Source: Microcoleus vaginatus HSN003 (GTDB lineage Bacteria; Cyanobacteriota; Cyanobacteriia; Cyanobacteriales; Microcoleaceae). Taken from it: a stretch of 64,000 nucleotides of DNA. The DNA is taken from contig NZ_CP031705.1 in NCBI RefSeq assembly GCF_022701255.1, positions 310,001 through 374,000 of the forward strand, read 5' to 3'. Of the stretch, positions 26,714-34,307 are shown piece by piece. A program made the translations under genes and the position numbers. Each line of letters starts with the position of its first letter. The first letter of the stretch is position 1. The notes under the pieces were generated by a model that was given only the letters and a program-made list of their open reading frames with translations, was not told where the DNA came from and ran no database searches.

Positions 26714-27736
26714 TTGCTCAACACTATTAGAAACCGTCTTAAATATTTCACCAGGAGCAGGATTGAGCCACAGCATTTAAAGAAAATACGAGTTGACTTG
26801 TTAGAAGAATCAACCCTAGATATTGACTATCTGGTCTTAATTCTCGGCTCCTGTATAATCGCTACCTTTGGACTGCTTGCCAACAGTGCGGCCGTCATCA
26901 TCGGTGCTATGATCATTGCGCCTCTGATGTTGCCAATCCGAGGATTAGCATTTGGAGCGGTAGAAGGTAACGTTCTCCTCTTCCGCAAAGGTTTAATTGC
27001 ATTAGCAGTCGGGACGGTGCTAGCAATTTTTCTAGCTTGTTTGTTGGGCGCTTTGGTACAACTTCCCGGCTTTGGGAGCGAAGTTCTAGCTCGTTCTAAA
27101 CCTACATTACTAGACTTAGGAATTGCGATCGCCGCTGGGGGAATCAGCGGCTATGCGAAAGTTCAGCCCAAAGTTTCTGCTACTCTGGCGGGAACTGCGA
27201 TCGCCGTGGCTCTCATGCCGCCAATTTGTGTTATAGGTTTAGGCTTATCTCAAGCTAATTGGTCGCTCAGTTTGGGAGCAAGCCTCCTGTATCTTACTAA
27301 TTTGCTGGGGATTACTCTCTCCTGTATGCTAACCTCTTTAATGGCCGGCTACACCCCCCTGCATCGCGCCGGTAAAGCCCTCTTGTGGGCGCTAGCATTG
27401 ACGGCTATACTTGTGATTCCTCTGGGGGTGAGTTTTGCGGAATTGATCGAGCAAGCGCAACTAGAAGCCAGTCTGAAGCGGGCGTTGCTTAACCGGACTA
27501 TCACTTTTCAACGGGTGGAACTGATTAAAACTGATACTAACTGGTTGGCCAAACCGCCGGAGGTTCGTCTGATTGTTCGCAGCAGCGAAGCTTTGACACC
27601 CAAACAGGTGCAGCTTTTAGAAGCATTTGTCGAAAAAGAAATGGGCCAAAAATTTACCCTGATTTTTCAAGTCAGTCAAGTTGAAGAAGTGCGGGGTTCA
27701 ACGGCGGATAAGTCCCGATCGAAACCAAAGCGTTAA
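26714..27736 (+). CDS. DUF389 membrane protein
   Basis: The 340-residue integral membrane protein of the DUF389 (TIGR00341-like) family has conserved segments DYLVLILGSCIIATFGLL, NSAAVIIGAMIIAPLMLPI and GTAIAVALMPPICVIGLGL, and several further transmembrane stretches to about residue 240. A soluble C-terminal domain of about 90 residues follows. The start is TTG at 26714, chosen because AAGGAG (26702-26707) is 6-7 nt upstream. A CPA1 antiporter gene begins 19 bp downstream, so they are probably co-transcribed. Function of the family is unknown; pairing with an ion antiporter suggests an ion or osmotic role (inference). Confidence 0.9.
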   Translation: MLNTIRNRLKYFTRSRIEPQHLKKIRVDLLEESTLDIDYLVLILGSCIIATFGLLANSAAVIIGAMIIAPLMLPIRGLAFGAVEGNVLLFRKGLIALAVGTVLAIFLACLLGALVQLPGFGSEVLARSKPTLLDLGIAIAAGGISGYAKVQPKVSATLAGTAIAVALMPPICVIGLGLSQANWSLSLGASLLYLTNLLGITLSCMLTSLMAGYTPLHRAGKALLWALALTAILVIPLGVSFAELIEQAQLEASLKRALLNRTITFQRVELIKTDTNWLAKPPEVRLIVRSSEALTPKQVQLLEAFVEKEMGQKFTLIFQVSQVEEVRGSTADKSRSKPKR

Positions 27737-27755
27737 CTATTTTCTCCCTAATTGT

Positions 27756-29333
27756 ATGACCCCAGAAACTCTAATTCACGAAGTGACTATCGAGGGCAAT
27801 CTGAAGCAATTTCTCTTAGTCCTATTAGTTTCCTTAAGTGTGGCGATACTGCCGCAAATATGGGGCTGGTTGCGCCAAATTCCTTACACGCTGCTTTTAG
27901 TAATTGTCGGGTTGGGTTTGGCTTTTATAGATGTGCGATTGGTGTCGCTCTCGCCCGAACTGATTCTGTTGATTTTTTTGCCGCCTCTTTTGTTTGAAGC
28001 TGCTTGGAATCTGGAATGGTCTAAACTCAAGCGGGATTTAGTGCCGATCGCTCTTTATGCGGTTTTGGGTGTTGTTATTTCCGTTGCTGGCGTGGCTTTT
28101 GCTCTCAACCAAATAGCTGGAGTTTCTTTAGGAGTCGCCCTTTTGGTAGGAGCTAGTATATCTGCTACAGATCCTGTTTCAGTTATTGCATTGTTCCGGG
28201 AACTGGGAGTTGAAAAACGCCTAGCTTTGCTGGTGGAGGGAGAGAGTTTATTTAATGATGGCATTGCTGTTGTTGCCTTTAGTTTTTTGGTGGGATTCTC
28301 TTTAGGGACGGATGAAGTTGGCATCCCATTTCTGGTGGGGCGTTTCTTAGCTTTTGTGGGAATTGGGATTGCTGTCGGGAGTGCGATCGGTTTTGGGATC
28401 TCCTATCTCACCCAACGGTTTGATTTACCTTTGGTGGAGCAATCGTTAACCTTAGTTTCAGCCTATGGCACTTATATAATTGTTGAGGAATTGGGTGGTT
28501 CTGGGGTGATTGGTGTGGTGGTGATGGGCTTGATATTTGGAAATTTCGGCTCTAGAATCGGTATGCAACCCAGCACCAGACTGGCGGTAACACAATTTTG
28601 GGATTTTTTGGCATTTTTTGTAAATTCGATCATGTTCCTGCTGATTGGCGATCGAATTAGTTTTGCTGGTTTGGGAGCAAATTTAGGAGTGATTGGCATA
28701 ACTGTGGCGGCGATGTTTGTCACGCGAGCGATCGCTATTTTTGGTTTAGGATGGTTGAGCAATAGGTTTGCAAAATCTGAAATTTCATTAGCCGATAGAA
28801 CTGTGATTTGGTGGGGAGGATTGCGGGGATCTGTCTCGATTGCTTTAGCTTTGAGCGTGCCGGATGTTTTCCCTGATCGGGAAAAAATTATTGGAATCGT
28901 GTTTGGCGTAGTTTTATTTACCCTGCTAGTACAAGGTTTAACCACCAAGCCGCTGCTGGAAAAATTGGGGTTGTTGAGCAACCAGGAGTTGCGCCAGCAG
29001 TATCTGGAGGCGATCGCCCAACGTGTTGCTCTCAATCGGGTTCTCAAGTATCTATCTGAAGTATCGAGCGATCGTAAAGTCGAGCCTGAGTTTTCCAATC
29101 ATCTCGTGAGTCAGCTTCAAGAAAAATTAAACTTGCTCCAAGCAGAAATCAATCAAATGTACGATCGATCTCCTGAACTGCGGCAGATGACTATCGACAA
29201 ACTCGAAGGGGATTTGCAGGCAATAGAGGCTGATACTTATGCTGAATTTGTGCGAGCGGGTCAATTGAATGAGATGCCTATTTCTGTGTTGCAGCAATGT
29301 TTTCAAGCTGAGAATGAGAAAATTGTTTCTTAA
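27756..29333 (+). CDS. CPA1-family cation/proton antiporter
   Basis: The 525-residue protein has a hydrophobic N-terminal region of about 12 transmembrane segments (to about 415), and a cytoplasmic C-terminal tail with coiled-coil character (about 420-525). Motifs for Na+/H+ exchangers of the CPA1 type are visible: FLPPLLFEAAWNL, GASISATDPVSVIALFRELG with the TDP ion-binding residues, EGESLFNDGIAVV, and GLRGSVSIALAL. The open frame extends back to 27681, inside the DUF389 gene, but the ATG at 27756 (MTPETLIHEV) gives the normal length. It is the second gene of the DUF389-antiporter operon. Confidence 0.92.
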   Translation: MTPETLIHEVTIEGNLKQFLLVLLVSLSVAILPQIWGWLRQIPYTLLLVIVGLGLAFIDVRLVSLSPELILLIFLPPLLFEAAWNLEWSKLKRDLVPIALYAVLGVVISVAGVAFALNQIAGVSLGVALLVGASISATDPVSVIALFRELGVEKRLALLVEGESLFNDGIAVVAFSFLVGFSLGTDEVGIPFLVGRFLAFVGIGIAVGSAIGFGISYLTQRFDLPLVEQSLTLVSAYGTYIIVEELGGSGVIGVVVMGLIFGNFGSRIGMQPSTRLAVTQFWDFLAFFVNSIMFLLIGDRISFAGLGANLGVIGITVAAMFVTRAIAIFGLGWLSNRFAKSEISLADRTVIWWGGLRGSVSIALALSVPDVFPDREKIIGIVFGVVLFTLLVQGLTTKPLLEKLGLLSNQELRQQYLEAIAQRVALNRVLKYLSEVSSDRKVEPEFSNHLVSQLQEKLNLLQAEINQMYDRSPELRQMTIDKLEGDLQAIEADTYAEFVRAGQLNEMPISVLQQCFQAENEKIVS

Positions 29334-29873
29334 TAGGATGTGGGTAGGGATAATCCACGTGATTGTCCCATTTATGACCTGCTAAGCTGTTGTGGCATTT
29401 AAATTGTCTGTTAAAAAACAAAAATTCTTGTGGGGTGTCGCGCCCGCCTCGAATATGCAATTTAAATGCGCGACAGCTTATCTTTGGGAAAGCATCACTA
29501 AGTCAGCCGGATCAGTGCGCTTGTTTATATCGGGTTTCATCAAGTTTCTGCCAGAAATACCGACTCTTTTACTCATGCGGTTAGTATTTAGTGCGGGGTT
29601 TTGGCGCTTTGGAATGTTCCGCGCACTCGCAGCGAATTCGTTGGCATAATTAACCGAAATAATTTCTACTTAAAACGAGTACGGGTTTTTGGCTTTCGAC
29701 TGAAAGCATTGTTGGCAATCAAAAACAGTCCGAATTGTTGAGGGGCGGAGATGGTATAATTCCTGATATTGTACGGTTCGTCAGCCTACGATAATTTGAA
29801 TATGAGCTAGATCATAGAAAGATTTGGGAAAATTTGGCATACTGAGAGTAAGGTTAAATAGGAGGTCAATTTA
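29334..29873. other. Spacer holding a MITE; methyltransferase promoter region
   Basis: Apart from the MITE-like element at 29383-29480 there is no supported gene. Overlapping ORFs (to 29649) read through the repeat. The sequence before the methyltransferase start ends in a strong AGGAGGT. Confidence 0.5.
29383..29480. mobile_element. MITE-like element with TAAGCTGT...ATTTAAATTG ends
   Basis: The left end TAAGCTGTTGTGGCATTTAA (29383 on) and the right end AAATGCGCGACAGCTTA (to 29480) are inverted repeats of about 23 bp. The interior contains TCTTGTGGGGTGTCGCGCCC. Related copies: 12494-12578, 45504-45590, and 63919 to the window end in reverse orientation. Confidence 0.75.
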
Positions 29874-30653
29874 ATGACCAATACTGCTCTCAATTTTAAG
29901 ACTGCACCCGGACATGAAGTTCTGGCCGCGGCGGGTAAGAGAATGCTGAGGCCGGGGGGGAAACTTGCTACGGAACAGTTATTTGAATGGGCGGATTTTC
30001 AACCGGGCGAGACTGTTTTGGAGTTGGCTGCTAGTTTTGGATATAGTTCGATCGCCCTTGTTGAACGTTTTGGCGTAAAAGTAGTGGGAGTTGAGAAAAA
30101 TCCCGAGAGTGTGGCCCGCGCTCGTGCTAATGTTGCAGCAGCGGGTTTGAGCGATCGAGTGGAAATTGTGGAAGGAGATATTTTTCACTTGGATCAGATT
30201 TCCCAACAGTTTGATTGGGTGTTGGCTGAAGCTATCCTGACCATGCAGTCGCCGTCGGGGAAAGCTAAAATTGTATCGGGAATTTGCGATCGTTTAAAAC
30301 CAGGCGGCAAGTTTCTCTCTCACGAACTTTTAGTTAAAAACCGAGAATCTGAAATTCACAAAGCTTTATCAGAAGTGATTAGGGTTAATTCAACGCCTTT
30401 GTCGGAGTCTGGCTGGATTGCTGTTTGCCAAAACGCGGGTTTGCAAGTAGAAAAGTGTCAAAGTGGGGCGATGGGCCTCCTAAATTTGCAGCGAATGCTG
30501 CAAGATGAAGGGTTTGTGGGTACTGTGAGGATTGTGTGGAATATATTAAGTCGATCGCAAATTCGCGATCGTATCTTAGCAATGCGTCGAGTTTTCCAGC
30601 ATTACCAACAAGATCTAGGCTACATCGTTATCTCTGCCAAAAAACAATCTTAA
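29874..30653 (+). CDS. Class I SAM-dependent methyltransferase
   Basis: The 259-residue protein has a Rossmann-like SAM domain. Motif I is TVLELAASFGYSSIAL, motif II is VVGVEKNPESVARA, then VEIVEGDIFHLD, and the post-motif RLKPGGKFLSHELLVK. Motif I reads LELAASFG where ExGxGxG is usual, as in some cyanobacterial relatives. The substrate is unknown. The ribosome-binding site GGAGGT lies 7 nt before the ATG. The cupin gene follows in the same direction after 92 bp, and a convergent Crp-like regulator gene lies next. Confidence 0.88.
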   Translation: MTNTALNFKTAPGHEVLAAAGKRMLRPGGKLATEQLFEWADFQPGETVLELAASFGYSSIALVERFGVKVVGVEKNPESVARARANVAAAGLSDRVEIVEGDIFHLDQISQQFDWVLAEAILTMQSPSGKAKIVSGICDRLKPGGKFLSHELLVKNRESEIHKALSEVIRVNSTPLSESGWIAVCQNAGLQVEKCQSGAMGLLNLQRMLQDEGFVGTVRIVWNILSRSQIRDRILAMRRVFQHYQQDLGYIVISAKKQS

Positions 30654-30745
30654 CCGACTCAATCGATTTTCGATTTTCGATGGAAGAAAGTGAAGCCACT
30701 GATAAATTCGGGGCTTGTGACCAAATTAATTAATTGTCAAAAACT

Positions 30746-31081
30746 ATGACTACTACTCTTTTACCGCTACAATCTTCAGCTATCCAACTCCGAGACGCAA
30801 TTGAATATCCCGCCGCCGGAGTGTCGAGCAAAGTTTTAATCAAAGACAGTAATTGTCAGTACAATTTACTTTGTCTGGCTGCTGGTAGCGAGGTTTCCGA
30901 ACACTCTTCGCCGCGCAATGCCACAGTTAATGTCATCGAAGGAAAGGGGATTTTGACTCTAGAAGGCAAAGATATTGTCTTGGAACCGGGGGTGTTTGTT
31001 TTTCTGCCCGCCCGCGCCCTCCACGCTTTGAAAGCTGAACAAAATTTGGCATTTATCTTGACACTTTCTGAGCCTAATTAA
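30746..31081 (+). CDS. Cupin-domain protein
   Basis: The 111-residue single-domain cupin has a barrel core with AAGSEVSEHSSPRNATVNVIEG (motif 1 with the His and Glu metal ligands) and EPGVFVFLPARALHALKAEQ (motif 2 with a further His). Such small cupins are metal-binding sensors or enzymes. Start: ATG at 30746 preferred over the TTG at 30734. It lies downstream of the methyltransferase and convergent with a Crp-like regulator, an arrangement consistent with a shared response (inference). Confidence 0.85.
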   Translation: MTTTLLPLQSSAIQLRDAIEYPAAGVSSKVLIKDSNCQYNLLCLAAGSEVSEHSSPRNATVNVIEGKGILTLEGKDIVLEPGVFVFLPARALHALKAEQNLAFILTLSEPN

Positions 31082-31100
31082 TGCCATTATTATTCGGTAG

Positions 31101-31230
31101 GCGCGGGTTTTACTAACCATAATTGCCGAAAATCAATAATCTGATAAACCCGCCCCGATTCACGGGTTGTGGGGGGCGGGTTTATATAGATAGTGAGTGG
31201 CAGTCAAATATTGTTTGTGAAACCCGCCCT
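31101..31230. repeat. Palindromic GCGGGTTT...AAACCCGC repeat, copies 2a and 2b
   Basis: Two units in a row: GCGCGGGTTT (31101-31110) with AAACCCGCCCC (31146-31156), then GGGCGGGTTTATA (about 31174-31186) with TGAAACCCGCCCTT (about 31218-31231). They lie exactly between the convergent cupin and Crp-like genes. Confidence 0.75.
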
Positions 31231-31253
31231 TACAAAAATTGGGATTTTAACAT

Positions 31254-31955
31254 TTAATCTATTTCATCTCCAGAGGCGATATCCTCCAATTTTTTCCAGT
31301 CCAATACAATAATTTTACCGCCTCGACTGTAGGATACAAACGGCTTGAGTTTCTTAAACAACCTCACGCATTCTTCGTAGGTAATTCCAATACTGCGAGC
31401 AATTTGATAGTAGGGAAAATGTTTTTCTAAACATACACTATTATTCGCAATCTTCGTACCTTGCTCGACGGCAAAATAATGAATAAATCGGGCCAGCCGC
31501 ACGATCGCCCTTTCCGACACCAACCCGTGCACAGTCTGGTGCAGTTGCTGCAACCGCTGATTAAAAACCGCCAATATTCGCAAAGCAATCTCGGGATTTT
31601 CCCGAATTGCTGCTAGCAAAAATTCCCGTTCTGTGGTAAGAACTTGCACATCAGTTTCTGCCGTCACCGTTGCCGGGGCAATGCCGTTGCCTAGCAAAGC
31701 AGGTGCCGCAAAAATATCTCCCTGAAATAAAGTGCGGAGAATTGTTTCTTTGCCCGCCGCCGCTGTTTTTGCCACTCGCAGAGAACCGCTCAAAAGAGTG
31801 TATAATTTTTCGGGGAGGCGATCGCCCTCATACATCACAACTTCTCCCTGTCGGTAACTGCAAATTACTGTGTGTTCTTGCAATCGCTCTAATTCAGTTT
31901 GGTTTAAGCTGGCAAATATTCCAATTTTAGCCACTTGCTCGACAGTTGCTTTCAT
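31254..31955 (-). CDS. Crp/Fnr-family transcriptional regulator
   Basis: The 233-residue protein has an N-terminal cyclic-nucleotide-binding-type domain (about 12-130; ERLQEHTVICSYRQGEVVMYEG, FQGDIFAAPALLG), a long dimer helix (about 130-160), and a C-terminal winged helix (about 185-225; YYQIARSIGITYEECVRLFKK). It has no N-terminal cysteine cluster, so it is not an Fe-S Fnr. The recognition helix departs from the classical Crp pattern. Gene is convergent with the cupin and divergent from the nuclease-like gene; only about 45 bp separate the two divergent starts. Confidence 0.9.
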   Translation of the reverse strand: MKATVEQVAKIGIFASLNQTELERLQEHTVICSYRQGEVVMYEGDRLPEKLYTLLSGSLRVAKTAAAGKETILRTLFQGDIFAAPALLGNGIAPATVTAETDVQVLTTEREFLLAAIRENPEIALRILAVFNQRLQQLHQTVHGLVSERAIVRLARFIHYFAVEQGTKIANNSVCLEKHFPYYQIARSIGITYEECVRLFKKLKPFVSYSRGGKIIVLDWKKLEDIASGDEID

Positions 31956-32000
31956 AGATTTAACTCTACCCGATCCGAGTCCATTGACAGTATAGTAACG

Positions 32001-32519
32001 GTGAATTCAGAATATATCGAGACAAGCAGAGCCATCTACGAAAATGCAGAACCAGAATATCGGCGATATTATTTTGATGAGATAGCTGCCGGATTTGTGC
32101 TAATTCACCAACAACACAATCTTAATAATTCGGAAAGTTTGGTCGCTGAAGTTTTGGCTAAAATGGGAAAGAGAGTTACGCTGTTGAGCGAGCAAGCAGC
32201 AGAGGGTGTGAGAACGCCAGACGCTGAGATAGACGGTCAGATTTGCGAATTTAAGGAGTTAACAGAATCTACGAGGAACATCAGGTATCGAGTTCAAGAA
32301 GGAATAAGCAGGGCAAAAACTCAAGGTGCATCAGTAGTTATTTTTCACATCAACCGAGAAAAATACGATGTCTGGAAAATCAACGCTGGCATCAAACAAG
32401 GTCTGTTTTGGGATACCCAAAACCAGATTCAACAAATAATTTTTGTTGCCAACAGCAAACAAATTAAAATCATTACAAGGGAAGACTGGCAAAATGGAAG
32501 ACCATTTCAGCGAATTTAA
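32001..32519 (+). CDS. PD-(D/E)xK nuclease-like protein (CdiA C-terminal tRNase type)
   Basis: The 172-residue protein reads [20 protein letters not shown], then [16 protein letters not shown], which contains the PD...ExK catalytic signature of restriction-like nucleases. Then comes [20 protein letters not shown] and a C-terminal [18 protein letters not shown]. This order resembles the tRNA-nuclease toxin domains at the C terminus of CdiA-type contact-dependent inhibition proteins; here it is a free-standing gene without a secretion or repeat region. The GTG at 32001 is the likely start; the frame is open to 31935 but that would overlap the divergent regulator. Its last 26 bp overlap the next ORF, as in toxin-immunity pairs. 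Confidence 0.6.
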   Translation: MNSEYIETSRAIYENAEPEYRRYYFDEIAAGFVLIHQQHNLNNSESLVAEVLAKMGKRVTLLSEQAAEGVRTPDAEIDGQICEFKELTESTRNIRYRVQEGISRAKTQGASVVIFHINREKYDVWKINAGIKQGLFWDTQNQIQQIIFVANSKQIKIITREDWQNGRPFQRI

Positions 32520-33525
32520 AGAAATCGTAGAGTGCGGGTTGAAAAATAATATGCCGCGAGATGCTAAACTAATTACTGTAGGCCAAATTTTATATGCTGT
32601 TACCCGCGATGATCTAACCATAAAAGAAGGTTGGCAGCTTGAAGAAATGATGGGTGGCAGAACACAGTGGGAAGAGGCACTTGAGTACAGCATTTTTGGC
32701 TATCCAGTAGACACAGCAACGCCACCTTTAGACAAACCTCTGGTTATTGCCGGCAAAACTTTTCATTCTCGCTTGATGACGGGTACGGGAAAATATCGCA
32801 GCATTGCAGAAATGCAGCAAAGTGTCAACGCTAGCAGGTGCGAAATTGTGACTGTAGCTGTGCGGCGAGTGCAAACAAATGCTCCCGGCCATGAAGGATT
32901 GGCAGAGGCTCTTGATTGGACTAAAATTTGGATGCTGCCAAATACTGCCGGTTGTCAAACTGCCGATGAGGCGATTAGAGTAGCTCGTTTGGGCCGGGAA
33001 ATGGCGAAACTTTTAGGGCAAGAAGACAATAATTTTGTCAAATTAGAAGTGATTCCCGATTCTAAATATTTGCTCCCAGATCCGATCGGCACTTTGGAAG
33101 CTGCAGAACAATTAGTCAAAGAAGGTTTTGCCGTTTTGCCCTACATCAATGCCGATCCCTTGCTGGCAAAACGCCTAGAAGAAGTCGGTTGTGTGACAGT
33201 CATGCCTTTAGGTTCGCCCATCGGTTCAGGGCAAGGGATCAACAATGCCGCCAACATTCAAATAATTATTGACACGGTAAATGTTCCTGTGGTTGTGGAT
33301 GCGGGAATCGGAACCCCCAGCGAAGCGGCGCGAGCAATGGAAATGGGAGCCGATGCACTTTTGATTAATTCCGCGATCGCCAATGCCCAAAATTCCCCGG
33401 CAATGGCAAAAGCAATGGGAATGGCAGCAGAAGCGGGCCGGATAGCGTACTTAGCAGGCAGAATGCCGGTCAAAGATTACGCGATCGCCTCTTCTCCCCA
33501 AACAGGCACTGTTACCTCCAAATAA
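32494..33525 (+). CDS. thiG: Thiazole synthase ThiG with an unusual N-terminal domain
   Basis: ThiG makes the thiazole phosphate of thiamine from deoxyxylulose phosphate, dehydroglycine and ThiS-thiocarboxylate. The ThiG part (about residues 79-343) is intact: [24 protein letters not shown], the imine lysine in [43 protein letters not shown] and [12 protein letters not shown]. The first about 78 residues ([20 protein letters not shown]..., [26 protein letters not shown]) are not ThiG and not ThiO. No ATG, GTG or TTG in frame lies between this domain and the ThiG core, so it should be made as a fusion. ATG at 32494 overlaps the nuclease-like gene's end by 26 bp. Confidence 0.85.
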   Translation: MEDHFSEFKEIVECGLKNNMPRDAKLITVGQILYAVTRDDLTIKEGWQLEEMMGGRTQWEEALEYSIFGYPVDTATPPLDKPLVIAGKTFHSRLMTGTGKYRSIAEMQQSVNASRCEIVTVAVRRVQTNAPGHEGLAEALDWTKIWMLPNTAGCQTADEAIRVARLGREMAKLLGQEDNNFVKLEVIPDSKYLLPDPIGTLEAAEQLVKEGFAVLPYINADPLLAKRLEEVGCVTVMPLGSPIGSGQGINNAANIQIIIDTVNVPVVVDAGIGTPSEAARAMEMGADALLINSAIANAQNSPAMAKAMGMAAEAGRIAYLAGRMPVKDYAIASSPQTGTVTSK

Positions 33526-33594
33526 ATGGCCGAATTTTCCTGGGCGCTTTTTTGGTACAGTTGTAAACATCAAAAATATTAAGGATTGTGACTG

Positions 33595-33762
33595 ATGCCT
33601 TACATCAAAGATGACGATGGACGCCTGAACAACTTTGCTAAAGAGCCGAAAATGTACGGCGCCGAACCTCCCAACCAGAACCAGCAGCGGAACTATCTCA
33701 TCATGGGTATTGCTGCAGTCATGTTGGTCGCGGGTTTGGTGTTTGTGGCTGCTTCCGTCTAA
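33595..33762 (+). CDS. Ssl1498-family light-harvesting-like small protein
   Basis: The 55-residue protein begins MPYIKDDDGRLNNFAKEPKM, then a short YGAEPPNQNQQRNY region, and ends with a single transmembrane helix (YLIMGIAAVMLVAGLVFVAA). This matches the Ssl1498 family of small thylakoid proteins found across cyanobacteria, named light-harvesting-like; their exact role is not settled. AAGGA lies about 10 nt before the ATG at 33595. A strong terminator hairpin follows at 33820-33853. The gene is short enough to be missed by ORF callers with a length cut. Confidence 0.85.
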   Translation: MPYIKDDDGRLNNFAKEPKMYGAEPPNQNQQRNYLIMGIAAVMLVAGLVFVAASV

Positions 33763-33819
33763 AAGCTGGGCTTACACTCAAAGCTGATTCAAATCGCAAT
33801 TTTAAATAATCATTCAACA

Positions 33820-33853
33820 AACCATGTTTTCCAACCAATGGAAACATGGTTTT
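33820..33853 (+). terminator. Intrinsic terminator after the Ssl1498-family gene
   Basis: ACCATGTTTTCC and GGAAACATGGT form a near-perfect stem around a short AACCAAT loop, followed by TTTTTGTGTTT. Confidence 0.8.
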
Positions 33854-34307
33854 TGTGTTTCAATACAAAGCAGGTAGTTGCGACAGTCCTGAAGCGTGCC
33901 GAGCGAGCTGGAAAGCTAAATAATATCAATTCCGGTAACACCGGAATGATGGAAAGTGCGGAGTGCGGAGTGGGGAGTGGCAGAATGTGGAATTATTGAC
34001 CTTGACTTGATCATTCCCATCCAACCGGAAACGATATAAGACCAGCAGAAATTTGGTTCTTTGCTCTCGGCTGTCAGCTTCAGGGACTTGGGTTGCACTT
34101 AATCACACTGGTTCATCACCCACATAAAATTGCCAATTGAAAGTCTACAATCCTTTAGTCATCACCGGTGCGATTGACTGCCTTCGGGGCTTAGTTGGGA
34201 GTTATGAGCGATCGAGATTTCAACTCTCAACTCTACAATCTAAAATCTACAATCCAAAATCTAAAACCTAAAACCTAAAATCTAAAATCTAAAATCGGCT
34301 GATCCTG
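33854..34307. other. Repeat-rich spacer before the TPR gene
   Basis: It contains a small perfect palindrome ATTCCGGT-AAC-ACCGGAAT (33929-33947), a GGAGTGCGGAGTGCGGAGT tract near 33957-33975, and a long CTAAAAT-type heptamer tract (about 34234-34296). No supported gene; a 60-codon minus-strand ORF crosses the palindrome and is not credible. Confidence 0.6.

Noticed and set aside
29392..29649. 85-codon plus-strand ORF in the spacer
   Set aside because: Its 5' third is MITE sequence and the rest has no known match or ribosome-binding site.
31984..31989. TTGACA as a -35 box for the nuclease-like gene
   Set aside because: A -10 at the right distance would lie inside the predicted coding start, and none is clear.
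33916..34098. 60-codon minus-strand ORF
   Set aside because: It crosses the ATTCCGGT palindrome and the GGAGTGC repeats and has no ribosome-binding site.
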